This document shows, in pieces, positions 23,956 to 32,579 of a stretch of 37,570 bases of DNA. Source of the stretch: Clostridia bacterium (GTDB taxonomy: Bacteria > Bacillota > Sulfobacillia > SLMV01). The position numbers and the translations under genes are program-made. The stretch covers positions 1 to 37,570 of the forward strand of contig PUNF01000214.1 of NCBI GenBank assembly GCA_003552525.1. The letters are read 5' to 3'. A model generated the notes under the pieces. That model did no database searches, was not told where the DNA came from, and was given only the letters and a program-made list of their open reading frames with translations. How positions within the stretch are numbered: position 1 is the stretch's first letter; each line of letters starts with the position of its first letter.

Positions 23956-24455
23956 TCCAACACCCTCCTTAGGTGTTCCTCCATGTTCTGGATCAAGGCT
24001 TCTGCGCGCTCATCCTCATCGAGCGTGGTGACGTCAATCCAGTGGACATAATACGCCCATTCATCCGAATTGAAGTCCATCGTCAGGGTCCCGGGCGTGA
24101 GGCTAATCAAGTTTGCGAGCACAGTGATAGCCGTCCGACTGCGGAGAATTGTCTTGACGCGAATTACCCCGGGGCGCATACGGTCAATCGGCTGGTATGC
24201 GAAGCGGGCAACCCCGATCGCAGAGCGAAATACCTCGCCCAGGAAGATGACAAGGAAGACGAGGGTGTTCCACAGCCGCCACATCAAACTGCTGACGCGT
24301 TCGCCACCGGTACGGTAAACGTCCGACCGTCCGAAACCCCACAGGCCAAGGAAAGTAACCGCAAGTCCGAGGAGCAATACCGCGATGGAAACGGACCCCG
24401 CGAGGAGCATCCAGATCAAAAAGAGCAGGACGAATACCAGGCCGTAGTTATTCAT
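23952..24455 (-). CDS. mrpE: Mrp Na+/H+ antiporter subunit E
   Basis: 167 residues. N-terminal membrane helices, then the MnhE/PhaE domain: VRVKTILRSRTAITVLANLISLTPGTLTMDF near the centre and YYVHWIDV near the C-terminus (cytoplasmic domain). It lies 24 bases after the second MrpD-like gene. The 3' end overlaps mrpF by 4 bases. Confidence 0.93.
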   Translation of the reverse strand: MNNYGLVFVLLFLIWMLLAGSVSIAVLLLGLAVTFLGLWGFGRSDVYRTGGERVSSLMWRLWNTLVFLVIFLGEVFRSAIGVARFAYQPIDRMRPGVIRVKTILRSRTAITVLANLISLTPGTLTMDFNSDEWAYYVHWIDVTTLDEDERAEALIQNMEEHLRRVLE

Positions 24456-24479
24456 GTCACCACCTCCGATCCGCGCGAA

Positions 24480-25928
24480 TCATCTAAAGACCAATAATGC
24501 GACGAGAAAGACCACCAAGATCATCATGAGGTTCCCCTGTAGGCGATCCTCGGTGATACGAGCAAGTGAATAGGCCACATACTCCATCAATACGAGGCCG
24601 CGCCGATAGAGTGCATCCACGTCAGGGGGCTCGGGAGCCCTCGATAGCAGCTGCCGTGCCACGGTAAAAAACGCAACTCCTGCCACGGGTGGCCACGCAC
24701 CCGCGGTGAGCCCCGAAAGTGTGAAGGGATCGGGCGCCGGACCCGCATGGGGCAAGTAGCCTGCGAGGATGTCCGGGCGCAGCCCAGTGGCCAGGCAAAA
24801 CACCGCGAGGAGTAGCATGGGAATCGCCATCCCCGGATCCACTTCTTTCGGCCCACTCGACACCGTGCGATTCTCGGGATCTCGCAGGTACGTGTACCAA
24901 AGAAGTTTCATAAACGAAGCACCGGTGCCGATTCCAGCGATCGTAAGAGCATGCAATACGACCGGTTGTCCATCAAGGGCAAGCTTGAGCCAATACTTGC
25001 TGACAAATCCATTGAACGGGGGTACACCGGAAATGGATAGGGCACCCACGAGCGCACAGATAAACGTGAGCGGCATATAGCGGATGAGCCCACCCAGGGA
25101 TGGGAGATGATCGCTGCCCACTCGATAGATCACGGCACCTGCAGCCATAAAGAGCAGCGTCTTGTAGGCAATATGATTGATCACGTGTAGGGATCCCGCG
25201 TCAATACCGGAAGCAGTAGCCAGGCCCACACCCGCCACCATGTAGCCCACCTGGCTCACGATGCTATAGCCCAGAACACGTCGCGAATACTTCTGCAGCA
25301 GCGCAAGTAGTACGCCGACGAGTGCCATCGCCGCTCCCATGTAGGGAATCGCCGCAACTCCGGGTAACAGTCGGATGATCGCGTATACCCCGACCTTCGT
25401 GGTGAAGCCCGAAAGAACAACGGAGACCGACGGGGAGGCACTTGCATAGGCATCGGGCACCCAGGTGTGGAAGGGGATTGCGCCAACCTTGATGCCGATA
25501 CCCAACATGAAGAATGGAATCGCAGCATTTGTGGGAGCAGAAAATGCCATGCTCCCGGTTGCCGAAACCTGTACCAGGACGCCCACCAACATCCCCGCCC
25601 CGGCTATCACGTGGTAGAGCAGATAGCGAAATCCCGCGTTCCTGCTCCGGGCCGTTCCGGCGGAAACGATCATCAGGTAGGATACGATCAGCATCAGTTC
25701 CCAGAAGATGAGAAACGTCAGCATGTTGCCGGCGGTAACACAACCCAATGATGCAAGCACGAACACCAGGGAGAGCATTGCTCTCTTGATGGGCGGCCGG
25801 CTGGCTAGGGTGTAAAGCAAGCCCATGGTACCAACCATCACAAAAGCGATGACAAATATCATGTTCACCGCATCAATACCAAGGGCAAATCGTCCAAATC
25901 CGAGTGACTGAATCGCATCCTGGAGCAC
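24480..25928 (-). CDS. mrpD: Mrp antiporter large subunit, MrpD/NuoM-like (second copy)
   Basis: About 482 residues, polytopic, proton-translocating fold shared with complex I NuoL/M/N. Key residues: Glu in NMLTFLIFWELMLIVSYLM (TM5) and Lys in IKVGAIPFHTWVPDAY (TM7), then KVGVYAIIRLLP, and HVINHIAYKTLLFMAAGAV (TM12 His/Lys). GTG 25928 fits the SD (AGGTGA) better than the GTG 9 bases earlier, which gives 485 residues. With the separate MbhD- and MbhE-type parts it may replace a full MrpA. A charged C-terminal tail ends in one more membrane helix. Confidence 0.9.
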   Translation of the reverse strand: MLQDAIQSLGFGRFALGIDAVNMIFVIAFVMVGTMGLLYTLASRPPIKRAMLSLVFVLASLGCVTAGNMLTFLIFWELMLIVSYLMIVSAGTARSRNAGFRYLLYHVIAGAGMLVGVLVQVSATGSMAFSAPTNAAIPFFMLGIGIKVGAIPFHTWVPDAYASASPSVSVVLSGFTTKVGVYAIIRLLPGVAAIPYMGAAMALVGVLLALLQKYSRRVLGYSIVSQVGYMVAGVGLATASGIDAGSLHVINHIAYKTLLFMAAGAVIYRVGSDHLPSLGGLIRYMPLTFICALVGALSISGVPPFNGFVSKYWLKLALDGQPVVLHALTIAGIGTGASFMKLLWYTYLRDPENRTVSSGPKEVDPGMAIPMLLLAVFCLATGLRPDILAGYLPHAGPAPDPFTLSGLTAGAWPPVAGVAFFTVARQLLSRAPEPPDVDALYRRGLVLMEYVAYSLARITEDRLQGNLMMILVVFLVALLVFR

Positions 25929-25965
25929 GATACTCACCTCGCTTTCTTCGGTAGCCGGGTGTTCA

Positions 25966-27408
25966 CTACCCGACCAAGTAATCCGCTATGGTTGCGAATA
26001 TGCGCGCAAGATTCCCGGCCCATACCAGTGTGGCAATCGAACCCACGGCCGTTACCACCAATACGATAGTCGTCTGCCAGGGCGAGATGCTCACATCATC
26101 GGGTTCTCTCTCGGAAGGTGCATAAAGCACCTGGTATACACGACCGTAATAAATGGCCGACAGTACGGCCCCAGCAGGCAAAACTGCGGCGATCCCGATC
26201 ATTCCAGCATCAATCGCTGCAAACATGATCATGATCTTACTGGCAAAAGAACCGAAAGGAGGCAAGCCAATCAATCCGGCCGTGGACATGGCAAAAGTAA
26301 TTCCGGCCGGCCGGGTCCGCAACGCAGCACCCCGCAGACCACTCAACTCGAAGCTACCATCCGCGATACAGCCCACGGAGAAGAACGCTCCCGCCTTCAT
26401 CAACATGTGGTTTAGCGAGTGAAACAGGGCGCCGGCGAATCCGAGAGCCCCACCGATGCCGATACCCAATGCGATATACCCCATGTGCGCGACGCTAGAG
26501 CAAGCCAGAATACGCTTGACATTGCCCTGTCCCATGGCGAGCACATTGCCCCCGATCACCGTCAAGACACCGATCACCAGTAGTAGTGTGCGAACGTCCA
26601 AGCTGCCATCACCAAAACCAAAGATGGGCAGCAAGCGCATGAGCATGTATACTCCGTTTTTCAATAGCACGCCTGATAATAGGGCGCTGATGGGCGATAC
26701 CGCCTCGGCGTGGGCCGGAGGCAGCCAGCTGTGGAAAGGTATCAAGGCTACCTTCACCGACAAACCGATGACAAAGGATCCAACAATACTCGCACGCGTC
26801 AACTCTGGAATGGTGTCAAAGACCGCTGCAACCTCACCCATATTGAGGCTACCCGTGGCGGCGTAAACCAGGATGATTCCCAGTAGGATCAATGCGCTGG
26901 AAACCAGCGTAAACACCATGTAATAGAGGGACGCAAACAATGCGGTTCCCCGTCGACTCACCGCAACGAGGGGAAAGCTCGCAATCGCTGACATCTCGAT
27001 GAATACGTAGAGGTTGAAAAAGTCGGCCGTAAGAATAATGCCCATGATACCCGAGGCCACGATGAACAAGAGTACATAGTACTTGCTCTCGGCCGCCTCC
27101 ATATAATCTTGCGAATACAAAATAACGAGCAGAATTCCAAGCCCCATGATCCCAGCAAACGCCGCCGAGAGCGCATCGAGTTCTAGCACGATGCCTACAT
27201 CGGGACCCCAGCCCCCGAGCGGGTAGATCACCCGGTCGACACCCATCGCATGATATCCCCAGATCATCATCCCCACCAGGCCCGCGTATACGAGTCCCAT
27301 CGCCGTAACCGTAATCCGGCGCACGGACGGAAACAGCATGGAAATCAGCGGTATGAGGAAAGCAAATAGCAATGGAATTGCGATGACCAAGATGGGCAAA
27401 TGGCTCAC
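25966..27408 (-). CDS. mrpD: Mrp antiporter large subunit, MrpD/NuoM-like (first copy)
   Basis: 480 residues of the same proton-pump fold. Seen: TADFFNLYVFIEMSAIASFPL (TM5 Glu), VKVALIPFHSWLPPAHAEAVSPISALLSG (TM7 Lys, highly conserved), LKNGVYMLMRLLP, and SLNHMLMKAGAFF (TM12). It is closer to canonical MrpD/MnhD than its neighbour. GTG 27408 overlaps the mrpC stop as GTGA. A gap of 37 bases separates it from the second copy. Confidence 0.93.
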   Translation of the reverse strand: MSHLPILVIAIPLLFAFLIPLISMLFPSVRRITVTAMGLVYAGLVGMMIWGYHAMGVDRVIYPLGGWGPDVGIVLELDALSAAFAGIMGLGILLVILYSQDYMEAAESKYYVLLFIVASGIMGIILTADFFNLYVFIEMSAIASFPLVAVSRRGTALFASLYYMVFTLVSSALILLGIILVYAATGSLNMGEVAAVFDTIPELTRASIVGSFVIGLSVKVALIPFHSWLPPAHAEAVSPISALLSGVLLKNGVYMLMRLLPIFGFGDGSLDVRTLLLVIGVLTVIGGNVLAMGQGNVKRILACSSVAHMGYIALGIGIGGALGFAGALFHSLNHMLMKAGAFFSVGCIADGSFELSGLRGAALRTRPAGITFAMSTAGLIGLPPFGSFASKIMIMFAAIDAGMIGIAAVLPAGAVLSAIYYGRVYQVLYAPSEREPDDVSISPWQTTIVLVVTAVGSIATLVWAGNLARIFATIADYLVG

Positions 27409-27752
27409 TGCATTTTGCTCCTAATCTCCTCGATATCTACCGTACCGTAATGTCGATAGATTTGAATGATCAAACTAAGCATCAGCGCCGTCGTACTGGC
27501 AGCGATGACGATGGCGGTAAGGGTAAGAGCATGCGGTATGGGATCGGCGATCCCCGGCCCCGTGGTCGGCCCCATGAGCGGTGCGAGGTCCCCGGGGCTG
27601 TAGGAAAGCCGGACGAGAAACAAGAGGAGACCGGCCTCCATCACGTTAATCCCGACGGCAATCTTAATGAGATTACTCTCCGTCAGGATGCAATACAGCC
27701 CCATTCCAAATAGCAACAGCACAACCCAGTACGCCAAGGACAGACCCATCAT
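27405..27752 (-). CDS. mrpC: Mrp Na+/H+ antiporter subunit C (NuoK-like)
   Basis: 115 residues, three helices, of the MnhC/NuoK family: GLYCILTESNLIKIAVGINVMEAG with the conserved membrane Glu residues, and DPIPHALTLTAIVIAASTTAL. ATG 27752 overlaps the mrpB stop (ATGA). Standard size. Confidence 0.94.
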   Translation of the reverse strand: MMGLSLAYWVVLLLFGMGLYCILTESNLIKIAVGINVMEAGLLLFLVRLSYSPGDLAPLMGPTTGPGIADPIPHALTLTAIVIAASTTALMLSLIIQIYRHYGTVDIEEIRSKMQ

Positions 27753-28465
27753 TCCGGCTCCTTCTTCACCATGCTGTAAAATACCAGCGCCAGACCGGCG
27801 CCGACTTTGAGGCCGATGGCGACATTGAGTAGGGGTATCGCGCCACCACTCAACACCGATCCCGGATGTCCGCGGAAGAATCCCGCCCCGAGATTAGAGA
27901 GAAAATACTCGCCCGAGAATACCCCGACGAACGCAACCGTCATGAACAGCAGGGCCGCGGACGATTCCAGGGCCGTCTTGAAGCGGGGATCCAATAGACG
28001 ACGCTCTTCCTGCAGGCCATAGACAATCGAAATCAAGATCGTCAAGGTTGCCAGGATCACCCCACCCTGAAACCCTCCGCCCGGGGAGATGTGTCCATAG
28101 ACGACGATGTACATACCCGCGACGAACACGAAGGGGCCGATTACGTCGAGGCTTCGTTTCGCCAGTATCGATAATCCAATCGCGGATGGGTGTAGCGGTG
28201 CATGATAGAACATGAGCACGACACCGGCAACGGCAGCAAAAATCACCGTGGCCTCACCGAGCGTATCGAACGCACGGTAATCGAACAGTACGGCTGCGAC
28301 AAGGTTTGTCGCGCCGGTTTCCACGACACCCTTACCGATAATCCTCTGGGTGAGCGCCGACTGGCTTACGCGTTCATCGGGAGAAGGGAGCTCGGCAATG
28401 GCACCGACAAGTGCCAGTGTGAGCACGAGGATAAGAATCGCGGCAGCGATCTTTCGGAGACGCAA
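27749..28465 (-). CDS. mrpB: MbhE-MnhB fusion subunit of the Mrp antiporter
   Basis: 238 residues in two parts. Residues 1-85 correspond to MbhE, the last C-terminal segment of MrpA: VVETGATNLVAAVLFDYRAFDTLGEATVIF. Residues 100-238 are MnhB/MrpB: KRSLDVIGPFVFVAGMYIVVYGHISPGGGFQGGVILA. TTG 28465 is the start, with GAGGAGG 9 bases upstream. The arrangement (MbhD, then an MbhE-MrpB fusion) is the one of membrane-bound hydrogenase-related Mrp modules in anaerobes, but no hydrogenase gene is in the window. Confidence 0.88.
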   Translation of the reverse strand: MRLRKIAAAILILVLTLALVGAIAELPSPDERVSQSALTQRIIGKGVVETGATNLVAAVLFDYRAFDTLGEATVIFAAVAGVVLMFYHAPLHPSAIGLSILAKRSLDVIGPFVFVAGMYIVVYGHISPGGGFQGGVILATLTILISIVYGLQEERRLLDPRFKTALESSAALLFMTVAFVGVFSGEYFLSNLGAGFFRGHPGSVLSGGAIPLLNVAIGLKVGAGLALVFYSMVKKEPE

Positions 28466-28466
28466 C

Positions 28467-28718
28467 CTAATCAGCCTCCTCCTCTGCGCGCGTCTTGCTA
28501 ATGGTCACGAGGAATAGGGCCATCACCAGGCCGGCCCCGACGACCGCTTCGGCCATCGCAGCGTCTGGCGCCTGGTAAAGCACGAACAGCACGGCGAGGG
28601 TAATGCTGAACACGGACAGGGCCAGCACGGAGTTCAATACATTGCGAAAGGATATAGCCGTGGCTGCGGCGACCACGAGAAAGACCAAAAGAATTGAGAC
28701 GATGGTATTCTCGAGCAA
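28467..28718 (-). CDS. MbhD-like (DUF4040) small subunit of the Mrp antiporter
   Basis: 83 residues, three helices: NVLNSVLALSVFSITLAVLFVLYQAPDAAMAEAVVGAG, the MbhD/DUF4040 pattern matching part of the MrpA C-terminus. TTG 28718 is chosen because GGAGG lies 6 bases upstream; the longer frames reaching 28850 have no coding character before this point. First gene of the Mrp operon. Confidence 0.85.
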   Translation of the reverse strand: MLENTIVSILLVFLVVAAATAISFRNVLNSVLALSVFSITLAVLFVLYQAPDAAMAEAVVGAGLVMALFLVTISKTRAEEEAD

Positions 28719-28750
28719 TGTGCTCCTCCAAAACATTTGCAATTCCAAGC

Positions 28751-28779
28751 ATTCTACCATTGCGTGCACAAACCGAAAA
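28751..28779 (-). promoter_or_regulatory. Candidate promoter of the Mrp operon
   Basis: On the minus strand -10 TAGAAT (28756-28751) preceded after 17 bases by a weak -35 TTTTCG (28779-28774), ending about 32 bases before the MbhD-like TTG. The gap also holds a 7-bp inverted repeat (28798-28804 / 28819-28825) spanning the stop of the upstream gene. Confidence 0.35.
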
Positions 28780-28813
28780 GCGCCCGGCGAAAAGGTACAT
28801 CCAGTAAAATGTG

Positions 28814-29875
28814 CTAGGTGGATGTCCAGACAAAGACATGATCGATGCATACCTTGATGACGGCAGCGACGGGCACACCGAGAAATAGCCCCCAGAAACC
28901 AAAGAGCACGCCGCCTGCCATCACAGCAAAGATAACCGCCAACGGATGCAGGCCCGTTCGTTTACCGAGAATCCTGGGGCTGATGACGAACCCATCGAGT
29001 TGCTGCACCACGACGTATAGAATACCGACCTGGGCGAAGAGGCGCCAGGATTCGAGACCGGCGATCACCAAAGCGGGGATGGCACCGATAAACGGCCCGA
29101 AGTAGGGAATGAGATTCGTTAGACCGGCGACCACACCCAAGATCATGGCGAAGCGAACACCCATAAACTGCAGCACTAGTGCCGTGAGGACTCCCACCAC
29201 AACCGACACAATCAGTCGACCATGGAAGAAACCCGAGAGCACCTGGTTGATATCGGCCAAAAAACGCTGTACATGGGCCCGTCTATGGGGCGCGAAAGCA
29301 TTCTCGAGCACATCGTGGAATCTGCGAAAGTCCTTGAGCATATAGGCGGCCAGCACAGGACCGAGTACCAAGTTGAACAGGCCACCGAAGAACCCCATTA
29401 CTCCGGTGACCAAGCCTGTCAAGACGGCCGCAGTATGCTCTTCGATCTTTCCAAGATTGGTCTCAATACTCTGATTAATGGCGTCTCGGACCGAAGCTGG
29501 CAGTGCGCTGCGGGCGTAATACCCCTCGAATTCGAAGATCGCCTGCTGGATATCCTCCACGTAATTCGGTACATTCGCGACGAGCCGATTGACCTCCACG
29601 ATAAAGACGGGAACAACATAAATGGCCAAAAGGACCATCAGCACCATCAACATGAGGTACGTCGCGGCGATAGCCTGTCCTCGCGTCATCCCCTTTCGAC
29701 TCGCGTAATCGACCACGGGATTCAGTACATATGTGATGATCCCGGCGAATATGAACGGGGTGAACACCTGGCGAACCTGCATAAAAACGAAAAATAGAAG
29801 ACCCGCGATGATGGCGATCGCGATGATGCGAAAGATTCTACCCCAATCGGCTTCCTGGAACATCCGGTCGGTCAC
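28814..29875 (-). CDS. AI-2E family (PerM/YtvI-type) membrane permease
   Basis: 353 residues with the AI-2E/DUF20 architecture: two N-terminal helices (IIAGLLFFVFMQVRQVF, FIFAGIITYVLNP), a soluble stretch around residues 105-155, then the conserved late region NLIPYFGPFIGAIPALVIA and QLDGFVISPRILGKRTGLHPL. Members range from autoinducer exporters to Na+/H+ antiporters of the AI-2E superfamily; substrate unknown. GTG 29875 is used; ATG 29863 is an alternative. It ends about 95 bases upstream of the Mrp genes, and read-through is possible. Confidence 0.88.
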   Translation of the reverse strand: MTDRMFQEADWGRIFRIIAIAIIAGLLFFVFMQVRQVFTPFIFAGIITYVLNPVVDYASRKGMTRGQAIAATYLMLMVLMVLLAIYVVPVFIVEVNRLVANVPNYVEDIQQAIFEFEGYYARSALPASVRDAINQSIETNLGKIEEHTAAVLTGLVTGVMGFFGGLFNLVLGPVLAAYMLKDFRRFHDVLENAFAPHRRAHVQRFLADINQVLSGFFHGRLIVSVVVGVLTALVLQFMGVRFAMILGVVAGLTNLIPYFGPFIGAIPALVIAGLESWRLFAQVGILYVVVQQLDGFVISPRILGKRTGLHPLAVIFAVMAGGVLFGFWGLFLGVPVAAVIKVCIDHVFVWTST

Positions 29876-29962
29876 CCAGATCCCTGGTGGCTTCTACATG
29901 CAAACACTACTACCCTGCATTCCATTCAATAGTACCTTTACCCTGCCCGGGAATCCAGCGCG

Positions 29963-31258
29963 CTATCCATCGTTCTTTGTCCCGGGATCTTCAATGCGCC
30001 GGGGAGGGGGTAGGAACCATCCCGCCACTGCTCCCATGAGGGGCAAGACTGTCATGAGCAGCAACACCTCGCGATACCCGCCGAAGACGTCAAAGCCCAA
30101 CCCGAACGGTAGGGGCCCCAGGGCGGAACCGATCACCATACCCGTGGTGGTGACGCCGCGGATGCTAGCCAAATGTCGACGACCAAAATACGCCGGCCAA
30201 ATCACCGCATTGACCATGGAGTTATTCGCCATCCGCACCCCATTTATCACCCCTAGGATGACGGCGGACACGGGTGAACTCACGTACAAGAGATACACCA
30301 AAGCCAATGCCTGTAACAACATTCCGCTGATCAAAAGGTGCTTTTCCTCCCACCGATCAGAAAGAACCCCAAAGATTGGGGTGGTGACAAGGTGCGCCGC
30401 TGCCGCCACGGTAAAGACGGCTGCGTCCGTCGCCCGACCCACACCCCCTTCGGCAAGAATCGACATATGGTGAAATTGTGCACCGGTGCCAACCATACTG
30501 GGAATCGCCGTGGAAATGAGAATAATCCAAAACGGCGCATACCTCAGCGCCTGCGACAAGGACCAGGTGATCTCGACGGGTACGCTCGTATTGGACCCGG
30601 AGTCAGAAGACAAAACGTCCGCATCGGAATCACCATCGGGAAGCAAGGCCATATCCTCCGGACGATCCCTGGTGAAGATCCAAGCCAGCGGAGCCAAGAC
30701 CAGCCCGAGAACGATCGCCCAAAACTGCCACGCCCCGCGCCATCCGAAAGAACCCATGATGACCAGGTTCAAATACGGCACGGTCGCCGAGCTGATCGCG
30801 GCTGCCATGGCCAATACGCTTAACGATTTCCCCCTATGCCGGACGAACCATTGGGGGACGAGGCTGTACGGAATCAAAGTCAGCGAACCCTGTCCCAGGG
30901 TCCGGATCAGCATGAAACCAACGAGCAAGGTAAAGGGCACACCCACCGACGACATAAAAAACAGGGCCCCAGCGAAAAGCAGCGCTACCACGGTCATCGA
31001 TAGGCGATAACCCACCCGGTCCACCGCCCGACCGATAAACATCACGATGAAGCCAGCGGCAAGCGTGCCCGATGAGTATAACCCGGAAACGAGAGAGCGG
31101 CTCCAGCCGAATTCCTCCATCAGTGGATCGATAAACGTGGACACTGAGTAGGTTTGCCCGGGTCCCGAAAGGAATACGCCCAGTGCACCAAGGAAGACGA
31201 TGGTCCAGCCATAATAGGTTTTCTTACGATCTGAGCCTGTTCTCACAAAAGCCCCCAA
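29963..31258 (-). CDS. MFS transporter, possible monocarboxylate/oxalate-formate type
   Basis: About 431 residues with 12 predicted helices. N-terminal YYGWTIVFLGALGVFLSGPGQTYSVSTFIDPLMEEFGWSRS is the pattern of the MFS group that includes OxlT-like and monocarboxylate transporters; GRAVDRVGYR is the loop 2-3 signature and WFVRHRGKSLSV the mid-domain one. Substrate not determined, most likely an organic anion. TTG 31258 has GAGAGGTG 6 bases upstream and is preferred over GTG 31267. It is divergent from the PLP enzyme gene across a 185-base gap without a clear promoter. Confidence 0.88.
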   Translation of the reverse strand: MGAFVRTGSDRKKTYYGWTIVFLGALGVFLSGPGQTYSVSTFIDPLMEEFGWSRSLVSGLYSSGTLAAGFIVMFIGRAVDRVGYRLSMTVVALLFAGALFFMSSVGVPFTLLVGFMLIRTLGQGSLTLIPYSLVPQWFVRHRGKSLSVLAMAAAISSATVPYLNLVIMGSFGWRGAWQFWAIVLGLVLAPLAWIFTRDRPEDMALLPDGDSDADVLSSDSGSNTSVPVEITWSLSQALRYAPFWIILISTAIPSMVGTGAQFHHMSILAEGGVGRATDAAVFTVAAAAHLVTTPIFGVLSDRWEEKHLLISGMLLQALALVYLLYVSSPVSAVILGVINGVRMANNSMVNAVIWPAYFGRRHLASIRGVTTTGMVIGSALGPLPFGLGFDVFGGYREVLLLMTVLPLMGAVAGWFLPPPRRIEDPGTKNDG

Positions 31259-31443
31259 TATGGACACCTCTCATCTTAGATCACTCGGAGCTGACCGACC
31301 AGCATAAGGACAAGGCAATTGTGATCCGATCCTTGATCCGCATGGGAAGAGCGGACATGATAATGGGTAGTGGTCTTATTGTAGGGCACGAGAGAGATCG
31401 CATCATACGTGATGGACCCTATTCGAGAAATGAGGTCATACCC

Positions 31444-32487
31444 GTGATCGATTGGAGCCGTAATTCCCGGGCCGCACAAAATCTGCTAACGTTGATCGGC
31501 CGAACACCAACCCTGGAGCTGCCCAACCTCAGTGCGGACTTCGGTGTGCGATTATTCGCCAAGCTCGAGTTCTTCAGTCCCAGCGGAAGCCTGAAGGACC
31601 GGGCATATCTTCACATGATCGAAGAAGCGGAGAACGCGGGTACCCTCAAGCAGGGCATGACGATCCTCGAATGTTCCACCGGCAACGCGGGGATCGCTTG
31701 TGCACTCGTAGCCGCAGTGAAAGGGTACGATTGCATGATCGTCATGCCCGAGGGGATGAGCGAAGAACGCCACAAGACGATTCGCGCCTACGGCGCCGAG
31801 CTGGTCTTCACCCCGGGTGGAGAAAGTGACGTGGATCTCGCCCTCGAGAAACTTGAGGACATGGTGCGCGACGAACCAGGGCGCTACTGGGTCCCCCGCC
31901 AATTCAGCAATCCGAAGAACATCGAGGCGCACTATATGTCGACTGCCCCGGAGATCTGGAGCCAATGCGGAGACCAAGTTGATGCCTTCGTGGCCACCCA
32001 GGGCACCGGGGGAACCCTCACCGGAATCGGACGATACTTCAAGGAGAGAAACCCCAAAGTCCGAATCTTCGCTATCGAACCAGCGGAGTGTCCTTTGCTG
32101 GCTCATCGGCGGTGGGGATCCCATCAAATCGAGGGAATCGGCGATGGTTTCGTCCCAGAGAACCTCGACCTTAGTATTCTGGATGGGGTCATTACCGTCA
32201 GCTCGGAGGAGGCCATCGACATGGCTCGTCGACTCGCACGCGAGGAGGGCATATTCACCGGCATGTCCTCCGGTGCAAATATCGTGGCCGCAAGAAAGCT
32301 GATCGATCATGACAAAAGCATCCGTGGGATCGCGACCATGATCAATGACAACGGACAGCGATATTTCAGCACCGAGCTCTTCGGAGCCAAGCGCGAGGTG
32401 GAAATCCCCGAGCGTGAACATCAAATCGACGACTATTCCCTTGCCCAGCTGGAAGAATACGCGGTGAATTGGACCATTATCGAATAG
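31444..32487 (+). CDS. PLP-dependent cysteine synthase / CBS-like enzyme
   Basis: 347 residues of the fold-type II PLP family (CysK/CysM/CBS). GTG 31444 is chosen because GAGG lies about 8 bases before it and it places the start 18 residues before IGRTPTLEL. Lys51 in FSPSGSLKDRA binds PLP; ECSTGNAGIA holds the substrate amino-group loop; QGTGGTLTGIGRYF is the phosphate-binding loop. It probably makes cysteine from O-acetylserine and sulfide, or a related beta-replacement product, but the C-terminal 30 residues (EREHQIDDYSLAQLEEYAVNW) are not typical of CysK. A bidirectional terminator follows. No serine acetyltransferase is nearby. Confidence 0.86.
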   Translation: MIDWSRNSRAAQNLLTLIGRTPTLELPNLSADFGVRLFAKLEFFSPSGSLKDRAYLHMIEEAENAGTLKQGMTILECSTGNAGIACALVAAVKGYDCMIVMPEGMSEERHKTIRAYGAELVFTPGGESDVDLALEKLEDMVRDEPGRYWVPRQFSNPKNIEAHYMSTAPEIWSQCGDQVDAFVATQGTGGTLTGIGRYFKERNPKVRIFAIEPAECPLLAHRRWGSHQIEGIGDGFVPENLDLSILDGVITVSSEEAIDMARRLAREEGIFTGMSSGANIVAARKLIDHDKSIRGIATMINDNGQRYFSTELFGAKREVEIPEREHQIDDYSLAQLEEYAVNWTIIE

Positions 32488-32521
32488 GAGCGCGGGGACG
32501 GCGCAGCCAAGTGATCGTCAA

Positions 32522-32554
32522 AAGAGCGCCCGGTCGCGGATCGGGCGCTCTTTC
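32522..32554. terminator. Bidirectional intrinsic terminator
   Basis: AAAGAGCGCCCG (32522-32533), 9-base loop, CGGGCGCTCTTT (32543-32554): a perfect 12-bp stem with T-runs on both strands. It serves the PLP enzyme gene on the plus strand and the MBL gene on the minus strand, which converge here. Confidence 0.92.
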
Positions 32555-32579
32555 ACTCCGACGCGGGCACCAATGACAG

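Noticed and set aside
28798-28825. A 7-bp inverted repeat across the stop of the AI-2E gene as a terminator
   Set aside because: The loop is 14 bases and the stem short, and the T-run starts a few bases late; too weak to call.
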